A DNA stretch of 64,000 nt from Calcarisporiella thermophila CBS 279.70 (Eukaryota > Calcarisporiellomycota): NCBI RefSeq assembly GCF_041956535.1, contig NW_027192205.1, positions 665,936 through 729,935 of the forward strand, in the 5' to 3' direction. The notes under the pieces are model-generated. The model was not told the origin of the DNA. It ran no database searches and worked only from the letters and a program-made list of their open reading frames with translations. Every line of letters starts with the position of its first letter. The first letter of the stretch is position 1. Of the stretch, positions 1 to 10,267 are shown in pieces. The position numbers and the translations under genes were made by a program.

Positions 1-16
1 CTCCGGCACCCGACTA

Positions 17-1339
17 TGTGGACGGCAAATTAGATCTCACCCAGAAATTCAACATTGAAGAAACGCTCTCTCTCCCCATAAACAACAACTCATATCTCAC
101 AATGGGTGGATGTCCTTTAAAATCGAAGGGCGAAAGTGAAGGACTGGTCAAACTAGGTGACTTCTTTAAACTCAACCGAAGGACTAATACATACAAACCG
201 ATGGTAGAACCAGAAGTACATGAATACGTGGCGAAAAATTCCGACCAATATTCCAGCCGATTTAGAGACAGCTACATAGTTCTTCAGTGGCACTAGAGGA
301 AACGAGAGATCCAACTGAATCCACAACTGGCTGATGCCCTGTTACAGAGTATACCACAGATTGAAGGACCATGTACGTTCCCGCTGGGTAAATGTGTGCT
401 AGCTGGCACAAAGATCAAGAACTTCCGTACAAAAATCGGGAGGCTCTACAAGACAAGCAAAGGAGAGAATATCACTCCGGAATGGAAAGAGACCTCAAGC
501 GATTCCATCAATTGGGAGGTAGCTTGGATGTACTGGAAAAAGCGGCCGAGCGAACCCAAGCATAGGACACTAAGATGGAGACTCTTGAAACACAGATTGG
601 TGACAAACATCATCACTAGTAAGTGGACAGGAGAATCTAATATTTGCAAGCGATGCAGAACCAACGCAGTGGAAACCATTAGCCATGCCTACCTGGAATG
701 CCCGGCCATAAATCAGTTATGGCAAACGGTAGACAACTTCGTGTGCCGCATTCTGGGAGTGAGAGCCCACGAGTCAACCAAGGAAGACAGACTATTTGGA
801 ACAGACTACAAAACCATGGGCTACCAACGGGAAGTAGTGTCAACGGTCCATGATGCAGCAATTTGGATCATCTATCGATCAAGATTATCGATAATAATGG
901 ATAACGCCCAACCAAGTGAAATAGCGCTCGCTGAACAACTAGGTCACGAAATGCAAAAAATCGTGAGATCCAAATGGTGGTCAGCGTCCATAAAGGATAA
1001 GAAAGAAGATTTCCAAGAGCTTTGGTGTAAGGGAAGTTGGATACAAGTCCAAGGAGACGAAATATCCTTCAACCAAAACACTTAGCTCCAATACGACCTT
1101 GCCGAATACCCTACCACCCGCATTCTAGTTTTCCTTTTTTTTTCTTTCTATATTAGTCCGTATTCTTTTCCTCTCTTGTATAATACCGTCCTTGAAAAAT
1201 AGGATGGTATTCATACGATCAACCACTACTTACATGTATTTCTCTTGACAATTTTTTTTTTGAGAGTATTTCTCCTGACAAGGTATTATACTAACTTAAA
1301 AGGATACTTTTCAATAAAGATCCATAAATCCCAAAAAAA
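17..1339 (+). mobile_element. 5'-truncated non-LTR (LINE) retrotransposon copy, family 1
   Basis: The copy is bounded by a perfect 12-bp direct repeat (ggcacccgacta at 5-16 and 1340-1351), as expected for a target-site duplication from target-primed reverse transcription. It is truncated at the 5' end inside ORF2 and ends in a 3' UTR with an AATAAA-like signal (caataaagatcc near 1314) and an A-rich tail (ccaaaaaaag at 1331-1340). The last ~320 bp, from about 1012, match a second copy at 29302-29602, which confirms a repeat family. The ORF2 remnant is described separately. The 3' UTR (1086-1339) is pyrimidine-rich with no other gene. Confidence 0.88.
18..1085 (+). pseudogene. LINE ORF2 C-terminal fragment with zf-RVT knuckle
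   Basis: One reading frame runs through this stretch but is broken by an in-frame TAG at 294-296, so it is a dead fragment. The part after the break (396-1085) contains a CCHC-like knuckle: CKRC, then H-A-Y-L-E-C spaced as in the reverse-transcriptase zinc-binding region (zf-RVT) found near the C-terminus of many LINE ORF2 proteins. No reverse transcriptase or endonuclease motif remains because the copy is 5' truncated. Family assignment rests on the knuckle, the repeat context and the target-site duplication. Confidence 0.75.
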
Positions 1340-1351
1340 GGCACCCGACTA

Positions 1352-2008
1352 CGACGCAAGTGCAGCCACAAACAAGTATTAAGATTATATTAATTAGAAT
1401 TCCCGTTATTAGTTTATTTCATTGGTCATGCTTCACCCTATATAAAGGGATACTCTGAGAATATTGTAACAGTAGAATAATCATCCCCGGAGTACTATGA
1501 ATATATTCCTCTTCCTTGGTTTTCTGTAATAAATCCTCTATTCCCTTACCCCTGTCCCAATTATCCTAGATTATCTCTACCGAATTTATGTCATTAGTGT
1601 TTTGTGGAATTAGGGATTCGTGGTGAGAACAGTAAGCTCGCGTTCGAGTCCGAGGACGGAAAAGAAAAAAAAACTAATACTTTATTCTCCTTCCCTTTTT
1701 TTTTTGTGTGTTGGGAAAGATTCCTTATATATGAATGAAAAAAATAAGATAAAAACAATAAAGAATATTCATGTGGCCGCAATTTAAGCACTTAGTTGCA
1801 TTCGTTAAAAGAAAAATGGCTCGAAAAGATAGAAAATCTGACTAGAAATATTGACCAAGGTGATCGCAATAAGAGGAGTCCTCGAATGGCAAGGATCCTC
1901 GGCTCGATGGCCAACTCCTCATTGGTTAAAACTACCACACTTCACAACATTAGTATGTTTCATTTATTTATTTTTTAAATATTAAAAATAACAAACCGTT
2001 ACTTCCGC
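1352..2008. other. Non-coding interval between two retrotransposon copies
   Basis: I see no supportable gene. A TATATAAA at 1439-1446 is followed about 50 bp later by a short hydrophobic start (ATG at about 1496, stop after ten codons), which could be a decayed secreted-protein gene. A stretch at about 1640-1655 resembles a pol III box B (GTTCGAGTCC) followed by an A-rich run, but no box A or tRNA fold can be built. Confidence 0.5.
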
Positions 2009-2023
2009 ATACAACGAATTTTT

Positions 2024-2321
2024 AGAGCGGCTCTAGAACTGGACTGCCGCAGTAGCCCCTACTACTAGCCCTTCTCTTTCTTAATATCTCCCTTTCCATA
2101 TCACCTATCAAGTCGTTCCCTAATACCCACAGTTAGTTGAGTTTTATTTCTCATCTACCCATTTGAGGAGAAAATTTGTCATGATCAACTTACCCCGAAT
2201 TGCAATATCGCGTTAATTTCTAGCTTTTATCTCATTTTATTACTTTTAATAATGTAACGATTGTATTGTATCAAAAGCGAGTCTTATTAAACAATAAAGA
2301 CTCACTTTTGATCAAAAAAAA
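2024..2321 (+). mobile_element. 5'-truncated non-LTR retrotransposon copy, family 2
   Basis: The 298-bp element is flanked by a perfect 15-bp direct repeat (atacaacgaattttt at 2009-2023 and 2322-2336). It ends with an AATAAA signal and the tail ...cttttgatcaaaaaaaa. The last ~75 bp closely match the short copy at 28696-28767 (shared ttaataatgtaacgatt, aacaataaagactcac and gatcaaaaaaa). It holds no ORF, so it is a 3'-end-only insertion whose parent element is not in the window. Confidence 0.85.
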
Positions 2322-2336
2322 ATACAACGAATTTTT

Positions 2337-3830
2337 TTAACCAAAGAGGGGGTCGACTAGGCAAGCACGAGGAAGGCGAGAAATCGTACTACTTCAAAAT
2401 AAGTGGTGCATTTCATATATTGAATCGGTGAACTTCATTTAGGAAGGTTCCAGACATCAGATTGAAATCAAAATTATATGGGCCCTTTGATTTATTTCCT
2501 CTTACTCTTTTTTTTTTGTATTTCTTAAGGCTTTTGTTTTGTTCTTACGTAGTAAAAGTCTATAAATTTTAATGTCAATTCGCTTGGCATAATTTTTATA
2601 GATCAATTTCAAAAGCAAGTGGATTGGAAATGAGTAACGTATATTTTTTTACCAAATAATTATCTTCGAATTTGTTTTTCGATGTTGATTCAGATTTATT
2701 CGCTATATTATGTCGTATCGATTACACTTTTTTTCAAAATCAGAGCAGAATTGATAGAGTCTAAATACTGACAAAGCTTATAATATAACAGGCGTTACGG
2801 GATTAATCTCAGATGGCATGATATCTATGTCAACGTTTACACCGAACTCTTCGCATTAAGTTTGTGAATATTATATTGATTTTTTATTTTGACACCGCTT
2901 TTCAGTAATCGATGTTAATTTTAATTTTTTCGCCAGTCTATTGTAATTTTTTTAATTCTTTAATGAACTGTTAATTTTATCTAAAAAAAAACTAAAGGCG
3001 ATTGAAGGGTTAATGTTTTACCTATTGGCCAATACAAGTGCCTCTTATATCATAAGTTGACTTCTGTTGAGTTTCGTGATGTTGAATAGGCACTTTTCTC
3101 CGGTACTCAGTCACGGCATGAAAAAAATATTCAATTCCACCTTTGGTAGAATATAATCACTTGGCGGTAAACTTGGCATGCAAGGTTATGCCTTGCGAAA
3201 TGGACTTGTAACAAGTGGTTCCAATAAAAAAGCTCCCGGTAAGGATCCCCGAGCGGAACCGGGCTATTAACTCTCAAAAGCTCTTAATCAAATAAGCTAT
3301 TAAATTATCAACACGAGGCATTCTTTAAAATCGATACGAATGCATCCAATCAATCTTTTTACAACTAAAAACTCAGCTTATCGTGGGTTTCACTATAATA
3401 GCTGAAATACTGAGACGCAGCGCTATGAAAAATGGCCGGAAAATTAAAGGGCAAAGCTCGAGTAATGGGATATGACTAACTATCCAGGACGATATGTTGT
3501 AGGCCGATCAACCGCATTTCCTCAGACCACTCAAATCGGGTTGAGCAATTGTTTCTCCCTCAATCAGAGCCTGCATTTTCTAACTTAATTACCCGTTGGA
3601 TGAAAAAAGTGAGACATGAGCCAGGAGATAAGCGGGACCTTATTTTTTTTTTTCTAAAAATAACTAAGGAGAATTAAATTGGGATATTTTTCCTTAGGTT
3701 TATAATCCTTGAACCGTCGACATTTCCACGATTGCCTCTAATATTTTCTGGACTCATCTATTCCGCTGTTTCTTCGTCCACATCTGTATATAACGTTGCA
3801 TATACTCTCTTCTATATATCTGTATCTGTG
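2337..3830. other. AT-rich intergenic region
   Basis: About 1.5 kb with no conserved reading frame on either strand. It holds A/T homopolymer runs and, at about 3230-3270, a GC-richer patch with a weak inverted repeat (ctcccggt / accggg). The end must contain the promoter of the downstream glycosyltransferase gene; no clear TATA box is seen. Confidence 0.5.
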
Positions 3831-5193
3831 ATGAGCAGACGTTGGCATTTCAATCGGCCATATATCTTTTGTTACTATGTGTCTGGTCATGGTAATGCAT
3901 TAGTAGCACTCTCGACTCTTAAAATATCGCACTCACTCTCTGATGCTTTGAATAGGATATGGACATGCAACTCGAGTAAACCAAATAATTACCGAGCTTC
4001 TCTCCCTACCACAACCGCACACTATCTATATCATCTCGGATGCCTCTGAGTTCATTTTTAGAGAGGTGGTAGGGATGGGTGCAATATATCGCCGCGCCCC
4101 AATTGATGCCGGGGTTATTCAACCGCTCCCATATGTGATTGATCGAAAGGCTACCATGTGCGGCGTAAGAGAATTCATGGCGAGAAGGGAAGATTGCGTA
4201 CGCACAGAAGCAGAATGGTTAAACAACGTAGGGTGTGATATGGTGCTGGCGGATGCCCCCTTTCTTCCATGTGTAGCTGCCAGAAACGCTGGTATACCAT
4301 GTGCTTTGATTACAAATTTCACTTTCGATGAAATATATTTAAAATTGCGTGAGAACGACGAGCTAGATAAGGAGATTGAGGCAGCCGTGCATCGCATCAC
4401 AGAGGATTATCGGCACTCTCAGCTGTTGGTCCGCTTACCTGGCCATATCAACATTCCGGCTTTTGAGGGGGTGAAGCCCGTAAGCCCCAGCGAGTTTTTT
4501 GCTCGTGGAACAGGGCTGAACAAGAGATGGGTCGTAGATGTTCCTCTCGTTGTACGCAAAGCTCACCGGACTCGTGACGAGGTTTTACGCTCTCTCGGTA
4601 TACCGCAAAGCATTGCAGCAACCCATAAGGTCCTGTTATTGTCGTTTGGTGGGCAGAAAGAGGGAAAAGAGGGCTGGGGTGATTGCTTGCCTCCTGGCTG
4701 GATTTGCATTGTATGCGGAGCAGGTACCTCTACTCTTCCTGATCGCTTCTACCGTGCTCCAAGAGACGCATATGTTCCAGATCTGAATGAAGCTGCCGAT
4801 GTTGTTCTAGGCAAGCTTGGCTACGGTGGGTGCTCAGAGGCAGTGGCTCATGCGCGCCCATTTATATACGTACCTCGTCCACAGTTTAAAGAGGAAGAAG
4901 GTCTATTACATCTGATGCGTTCTGAGGGAGGATGTGTTGAGATGCCGCAGGAGGATTTTGAGGCTGGAAAATGGAGCCAGTACATCAGAACAGCCGCAAC
5001 ATTACCTGGCCGAGCGCGCAACGCCGAATTGAGGGACAATGGAGGAGAGATTGTGGCACGCGTGTTGCTCGACTTTTTGCAAGAGACAAAGAAGGATGTG
5101 GGCGTATCTTCCCCTGCTTCATCTGTTGCATCCTCTTCCATTACAAACAGATTAGTGGTGCTGAGGAAGGGTGTGGTACTCTCTGCGCACTAG
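3831..5193 (+). CDS. GT28-like glycosyltransferase (L-arabinokinase N-domain type), stand-alone
   Basis: Two exons, 3831-3891 and 3956-5193, joined across a 64-nt GT-AG intron. The splice rebuilds the nucleotide-binding start VSGHGYGHATRV (about residues 18-29), which is characteristic of the glycosyltransferase-like N-domain of plant L-arabinokinases and of related stand-alone proteins in bacteria and fungi. Further support: D-x-x-P-F-L-P-C-V-A-A near residue 120 and the C-terminal GYGGCSEA, a typical donor-binding glycine-rich loop. The protein is about 432 aa and has no GHMP kinase domain, so it is not an arabinokinase. The start at MSRRWHF is chosen because it lies just before the conserved YYVSGHG. 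The serine-rich C-terminus is non-conserved. Sugar substrate unknown. Confidence 0.8.
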
Positions 5194-5854
5194 ACATTTA
5201 TCACAATTCAACTTTTTTGCATTCCTCTTATCCTTCCCCCCTTCGTACACTCTTTTTCATCCCTCTTTATTGTACAAAATTTCATTGTTTTCCAATTGCA
5301 TGATTTCTTGGACAAACACCACTTTGCCAAATTTTTGTATCGTGTTATTTCCTATAAATACTCAATAGAAAAATGCTCTTAGCTTGAATCTTTCAAATGC
5401 ACTAAAACCTTCAACAATAGCCATTCATTTAAAAGTTATATCCTTCTGCTGGACTTCATTAAATTCTTTAGGATAAAACTGAAAGACATATTTTTTTTGG
5501 ATATAAAATTAATTTTTCTAGCAAAACCTATGCTATCATTTGCTTCTTCTCAAAAAAGCACATGGCTATTGGCGTGCACTAGAGGTAACTGAAAATAGTA
5601 TATCCGGGTGTTAAACGAGAAGTTGTTATTCTGGGGCACTTACTATGGAGATTTTTATGATGAGTGTGCCATACACCTCGAAACATTATCAATGATTCCC
5701 AGATACAGAGAGGAGTTCATTCAGTTGAGTGTACACTTAACCTAGTTTTTGATATACAATATCTTTTATATATAATCAACCCTCATCTCGCATCAGGCTT
5801 TAATAACAAAATAAAAAAGGATAGAAGAACATGCAAAAAAAATCTATTAGTCTA
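5194..5854. other. Intergenic region between convergent genes
   Basis: This 3'-to-3' spacer lies between the glycosyltransferase and NDUFA13 genes. It is AT-rich with possible polyadenylation signals and no supportable gene. Confidence 0.5.
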
Positions 5855-6351
5855 CTATTTCTCGCCTTCTGATGGGAACAGTATGAAACTTGAAGGGGCC
5901 GGCTTATGATGGTAGACACTCTTTCCAACTTCCCACCCTGGTACATCTTTCATTATTTCTTTCTCACGCTGCAATGAAGCCTGTTGGCGCCGATAAGTAT
6001 CGCGATCTGTTTCTGCCTGAAGCAGAGGAACTAAATAAATACGAGACCAGGTATTTTCGCGCTTGAGCTCCCTAGAAAAGAATGGGGTCATTTTAGCATC
6101 AAATCGCATCCATTATGATTAAGTGCATTGTGGATGTCACTTGACGACATCCCAGGTTGTGAAGTCAAATAAACTAACCTCTTCTCACTCATCCCCCTAG
6201 CATACTGCCAGAATCCAAATGTACACACCGCAGTCACACCCACAACCAGAGCAAGTCCTGAAGGGCCACGTTGCGGGAGATTTCGACGATAATGGACTTG
6301 TGGATACCCGCCGGCCGGGGGCATATCCTGCGTAAAACCGGGAGTGGACAT
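5855..6351 (-). CDS. NADH:ubiquinone oxidoreductase subunit NDUFA13/GRIM-19 (complex I)
   Basis: Two exons on the minus strand (6351-6179 and 6071-5855) with a 107-nt GT-AG intron give a 129-aa protein, the usual size for this accessory subunit of mitochondrial complex I. The N-terminus is Q-D-M-P-P-x-G-G-Y, then R-R-N-L-P-x-R-G-P-S-G, then one membrane helix (about residues 32-49, GLALVVGVTAVCTFGFWQYA), then a charged amphipathic helix (E-L-K-R-E-N) and a matrix-side tail. This order is diagnostic of GRIM-19. It is divergently paired with the DAD4 gene across 167 bp. Confidence 0.93.
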
Positions 6352-6518
6352 CTTTTTTAGTTTTTGATAAATGCGATGGATGGAAGCTACTTCGAAGTGA
6401 AGGGTTGTTGAAGGAAAAAATCGTTGACGTCATATAATGACGTATTTTAATTGAATAAACGACAAATTTGAAGGCGCGTACGCGTTAGCATCTCTTGTAA
6501 AACTCATAGTTAAGTGTA
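6352..6518. promoter_or_regulatory. Bidirectional promoter with CRE palindrome
   Basis: The 167-bp spacer separates the starts of NDUFA13 (minus) and DAD4 (plus). It contains a perfect cAMP-response-element palindrome TGACGTCA at 6425-6432 and a half-related TGACGTA at 6438-6444, with an AT-rich core between. These are likely bZIP (ATF/CREB-type) binding sites; function is inferred from sequence only. Confidence 0.55.
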
Positions 6519-6897
6519 ATGGAAAACCCATATGAAGAACAGCAAAACGCAATCCTAACGCGTATAGTTGCTAATGTTGTAAGTGTATAATTTCATAGAA
6601 TTTCATTGAGTTATTTTGGTATAATAACTAATATACTCTTTATATAATGGTGATTTTTATTAAAGGAAAAGTTGAATGATGTTCTTGATGAACTAAATGA
6701 ACAACTCGAGGTATGTCTTAACATATTGCCATTTAATCTATCGTAATGCCGATAACTCGACAACATATTTTTACTTGTAGGAGATGAATGGCCGTAATCA
6801 GGACATTGCAGTTGTGACGCAAATGTGGGCTAGTTACAGTAAATCCGCACTACTTATGCTGGAGAGTACAGGCAAACTTGCATCCCCACTCGGATAG
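6519..6897 (+). CDS. DAD4: DASH complex subunit Dad4
   Basis: Three small exons (6519-6578, 6666-6710, 6781-6897) give a 73-aa protein, matching the ~72-aa yeast Dad4. The N-terminus MENPYEEQQNAILTRI closely parallels yeast Dad4 (MENPHEQVQ...ILSRI), followed by coiled-coil heptads (L-N-D-V-L-D-E-L-N-E-Q-L-E-E-M-N-x-R-N). Dad4 is one of the ten subunits of the DASH/Dam1 complex, which couples kinetochores to dynamic microtubule ends. All donors and acceptors are canonical and phases are consistent. The DASH complex is essentially fungal, which supports the organism call. Confidence 0.92.
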
Positions 6898-7317
6898 AAT
6901 GACACGTGTAGCAGTTTAGCTTTGGATATTTTGTATTTTATTGTTCTGTATTGAAAATACGATTTATGGTAGATTGGGATTTAGTAATTCGAAATCCGGG
7001 CCCCGCCGGAAAATTTCATAGTCATTGAATTGACTTTGGCAAGAGGATTTGTCCCATTGACTCGAGGCGATCAACACTGCCGTAATTATATTTAGAATAA
7101 AAAAATTAGTTATCGCAAACAAAGTCAGGCCACACATATAAGATTGAATTTATTTTTCGATTAATCCACTATTCATCTCCTGTACTATTTAATTATATCG
7201 CCACATTATTTTCGTTTTTTCCCATCTAATCTTCTCATCCAAATCTACATACATCTCTGTTTTGCTTCCCTATCCCCCTCCGCTAAACATTGCCAAAAAC
7301 CCTTAATATAAACATAG
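6898..7317. other. Intergenic region
   Basis: This holds the DAD4 3' end and the upstream region of the hydroxylase gene. A pyrimidine-rich leader (about 7200-7300) precedes the hydroxylase start. No other gene is seen. Confidence 0.5.
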
Positions 7318-8421
7318 ATGCAGCTCCAGAGAGTCACTTCTTCACAAGTTCGCAAGCACAATAATGCCAAGTCTTGCTGGATAATAATTCGAGGACGAGT
7401 TTATGATGTAACCTCTTTCATTCAAGATCATCCGGGTGGTGAAGACCTCATCCTCGATCGTGCTGGAGAGGATGTGACCTTGGTCATGGCCGATCCACTT
7501 GAACATGAGCATTCTGAATCTGCCTACGAAATGTTGGAGGAATATCTGATTGGTGAGCTCGTCAATGAAGACACTCCACCCGCTACACCTCCGCCTAGTG
7601 AAATTGGAACGGCAATTGCGACTACAAAACACAATACCGGGTCTAAAGCAAAGTTTTTAGACCTTACGCAACCGCTATTCCCACAAATGTGCCGTGCTAG
7701 GTTCACTAAAGATTTCTACATGGAGCAGGTTCACCTCCCAAAGCATATTAATGGCCCTGCACGAATCTTCCAAAGTGATGCAATGGAGTTGCTTACAAAA
7801 ACACCATGGTATGTCATTCCTACCATCTGGGTGCCCGTCTCGGGATTCTACTACTTTCTTTCACTTGGTTACTTGTCGGTGCCCACAGCAACATGCGTGT
7901 GGTTTACCGGGCTATTTCTTTGGACGTTGATTGAATATGTGCTGCACCGATTCTTATTCCACATTGACGACATTTTACCCGACAACCAGCTTGCTTTCAT
8001 CCTGCATTTCTTCATGCATGGTATTCACCACTATATTCCTATGGATCGGTAAATATTGAATGTCAGCCTATTTGGCGACTGTTTTCCATCCTAATGTTGA
8101 GCTTATTTCGATCTTTCGCCTCTTATTAGGCTAAGACTTGTCATGCCTCCTGCTCTCTTCATCATCCTCTCCACGCCCCTTATTCGACTCGCATACTTCC
8201 TCTTTCCTCGTGGCATTTCTGACGGAATTGTGTCGGGGGCTATTTTTGGATATGTGTGCTATGACTTGACGCACTATTATTTGCACCATGGGCGACCTCT
8301 ATTCGAGCACCTACGCCAAATGAAAACTTACCACCTCGATCACCATTACAAGAATGCTGAGGCTGGCTTTGGGGTGACTGTGAAGTTTTGGGATTATGTG
8401 TTTGGGACTCAACTGGCCTAA
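7318..8421 (+). CDS. SCS7: Fatty acid 2-hydroxylase (ceramide VLCFA alpha-hydroxylase, Scs7 type)
   Basis: Two exons (7318-8048, 8130-8421) with an 81-nt intron give a 340-aa protein. An N-terminal cytochrome b5 domain has HPGG at residues 38-41 and a second haem histidine near 65-67. A four-helix ER membrane hydroxylase domain follows, with the di-iron histidine boxes of the fatty-acid hydroxylase superfamily: H-R-F-L-F-H, H-G-I-H-H, H-Y-Y-L-H-H and H-L-D-H-H. The b5-hydroxylase fusion is the Scs7/FA2H architecture, which alpha-hydroxylates the very-long-chain acyl group of ceramides. The intron splits the region after the HGIHHYIPMD box, and joining restores MDRLRLVMPP. Confidence 0.95.
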
Positions 8422-8875
8422 AGGACTTGTTGTCTAGTCTCGACCATTTATACTTGAAAACTACATACTATTCAACTACTTGTTTTGAGTTATTTTAAAG
8501 ATAAATTTATTCTTCCCCGCATCTTTCTATATTATCTTTTTTATCTTTTTTACCTTATGTATACTACATTATGTTATACAACCAAAAAGTACTACCTCTC
8601 TATAATGCTCTTTTTTCATGTTACTCCATTCATACTATGCTAGCCTAGGATTCTATTTTCTCCCACTTTAGGTTTTCTTGCTTTCTATGCTGAAGTTCTT
8701 AATAGTAATAATAATCAACTTAAAAAATATAAATATAACGAGTTTATTATACACAAACTAGAATATCAAAAAAACAATTCCAAAACATAAAGACAAGATA
8801 AACGGCGATTAGCGGGTTTTAGTTTCAACACTACTTTATCTTTAGCTCACTTCCTGCTCTCATTTAGGAGCTCAA
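8422..8875. other. Convergent 3' spacer
   Basis: AT-rich spacer between the hydroxylase and GRASP genes, which end tail to tail. No gene is seen. Confidence 0.5.
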
Positions 8876-10021
8876 CTATTTCTCTTCTGCAATCCCAAAC
8901 GTATGGTCGAGCTCCTCCTCTGGAGAGAGACGGGGAGCCATGAAGCCACCACGTTCCTCCGCCGAATATCTGCCAGCCAGTGGATACGGTTGACCGTGTG
9001 TATGGGATGAAAGAAGATGGGGCGGAAGTGACCATCTTGGCGATGGTTCTCCTGAACCGCCTGCCATATCTCCGTGGAGTTGGGTGGGTGTAGAAGAGTG
9101 CTGGCTCGCATTTGAGTCGCGGCGAGTAGGGATTCTATGCAGCAGCCCAAATCCGATTCCACATCCCAGCGCGCTCTCGCCTCCACCCCATTCTCGATTA
9201 GGTACGACTACCACTTCTCTGCTGCGCCCGGTTTCAGAGTTATACACGTACAGCTGTAAAGCACGACCAATGCTTTCCTCTATTAGCGAATAGAGATCTT
9301 CTTCATGGCGAAGAACGACTTGGGGGGTACCGATGATGTAGTCGGTATGGGGTGAGAGTCCAGCCATGGCTGCCGGGGAGTCTGGATGCACTTCAAGCAC
9401 ATGCCAAACAGTTGCAAGCGTGGGGGTGAAAGCACAAAAACGGATAGAGCAGCCGATGAGAGACGGATCGTTTTCAGAGGAATCTACTGGTATATGATGC
9501 CAGGAATAAGAGGGTATCAAAGTAGTTTCTACGTATTGGGATATAAACGAGGGAGGAAATTTGTTAGGATGAAATACCAGATAATTGAGAACTAATTGAT
9601 AAATAAAATTACCTCGTACTTTCTGCTCTTTTGTAGAGAACAACACGAGCGACACAGGTCGGTCTATATTTTCCTTTAAGGTGTTGGTAAGCACTTCGCT
9701 CCGTTGATCCTTATATGAATAAGTAGAAGAATAATTGAAAAAGTTTAGAATTCTGTCAGGATGATTAAGATATTGAACCACATGTAAAAGATGAGGCTCA
9801 CAAGCATCAGCCCATTTATTCCGATGATAAAGTCAAAAAATGGCTCAATTCCGGCTTTCTCGGCTGGTGAATTCTCCTTCACCTAACAATAAAAATGCAT
9901 AAATTCATCAGAAAATATAATCAAGAATTAAAATTCCATCGGGTAGAGAAATATATAAAATAATTACCCGCATCACATGATAACCATGCCTTGGACCCTC
10001 CGCACTTTGAGATGCACCCAT
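8876..10021 (-). CDS. GRASP-family Golgi reassembly-stacking protein (Grh1/GRASP65-like)
   Basis: Four exons on the minus strand (10021-9968, 9882-9802, 9709-9613, 9528-8876) encode about 294 aa. The start MGASQSAEG carries a Gly2 that fits N-myristoylation in GRASPs of animals and many fungi. The two PDZ-like GRASP domains are visible: the first has RVKENSPAEKAGIEPFFDFI (about residues 18-37), the second WHVLEVHPDSPAAMAGL and YIIGTP. W-G-G-x-G-x-L-G-C-G-I-G-F-G-L-L-H-R-I-P marks the conserved end, followed by a Ser/Pro-rich regulatory tail. GRASPs tether Golgi and ER-exit membranes and act in unconventional secretion. It lies 247 bp downstream of the Ysh1-like gene on the same strand. Confidence 0.93.
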
Positions 10022-10267
10022 AATCTCCTGCTTATTATTGGAATCGGTTCTTAATTAATCGTCGCTAGCTAAATTCAATATTTTATTTCTCTTCGCGAAA
10101 TAGTGTCCCAAATTCATTCTCGAATAAAAGCCACTCATCTGCACGAATATATTTGGCCACCAAGTTTAATTCTAGTTTATTCTTTAATATAACATAATTG
10201 AAAAAATAAAAAAATACGAAATATATATTCACAAATAAACACAAACACCTTAATAAGCACAAAAGCA

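Noticed and set aside
1380-1660. Possible solo LTR (TATA box, AATAAA, PBS-like tggtgagaac)
   Set aside because: No matching second copy, no TG...CA ends with a target-site duplication could be identified.
1636-1665. tRNA- or SINE-like box B (GTTCGAGTCC) followed by A-run
   Set aside because: No box A at the right distance and no cloverleaf can be folded; the T-stem does not pair.
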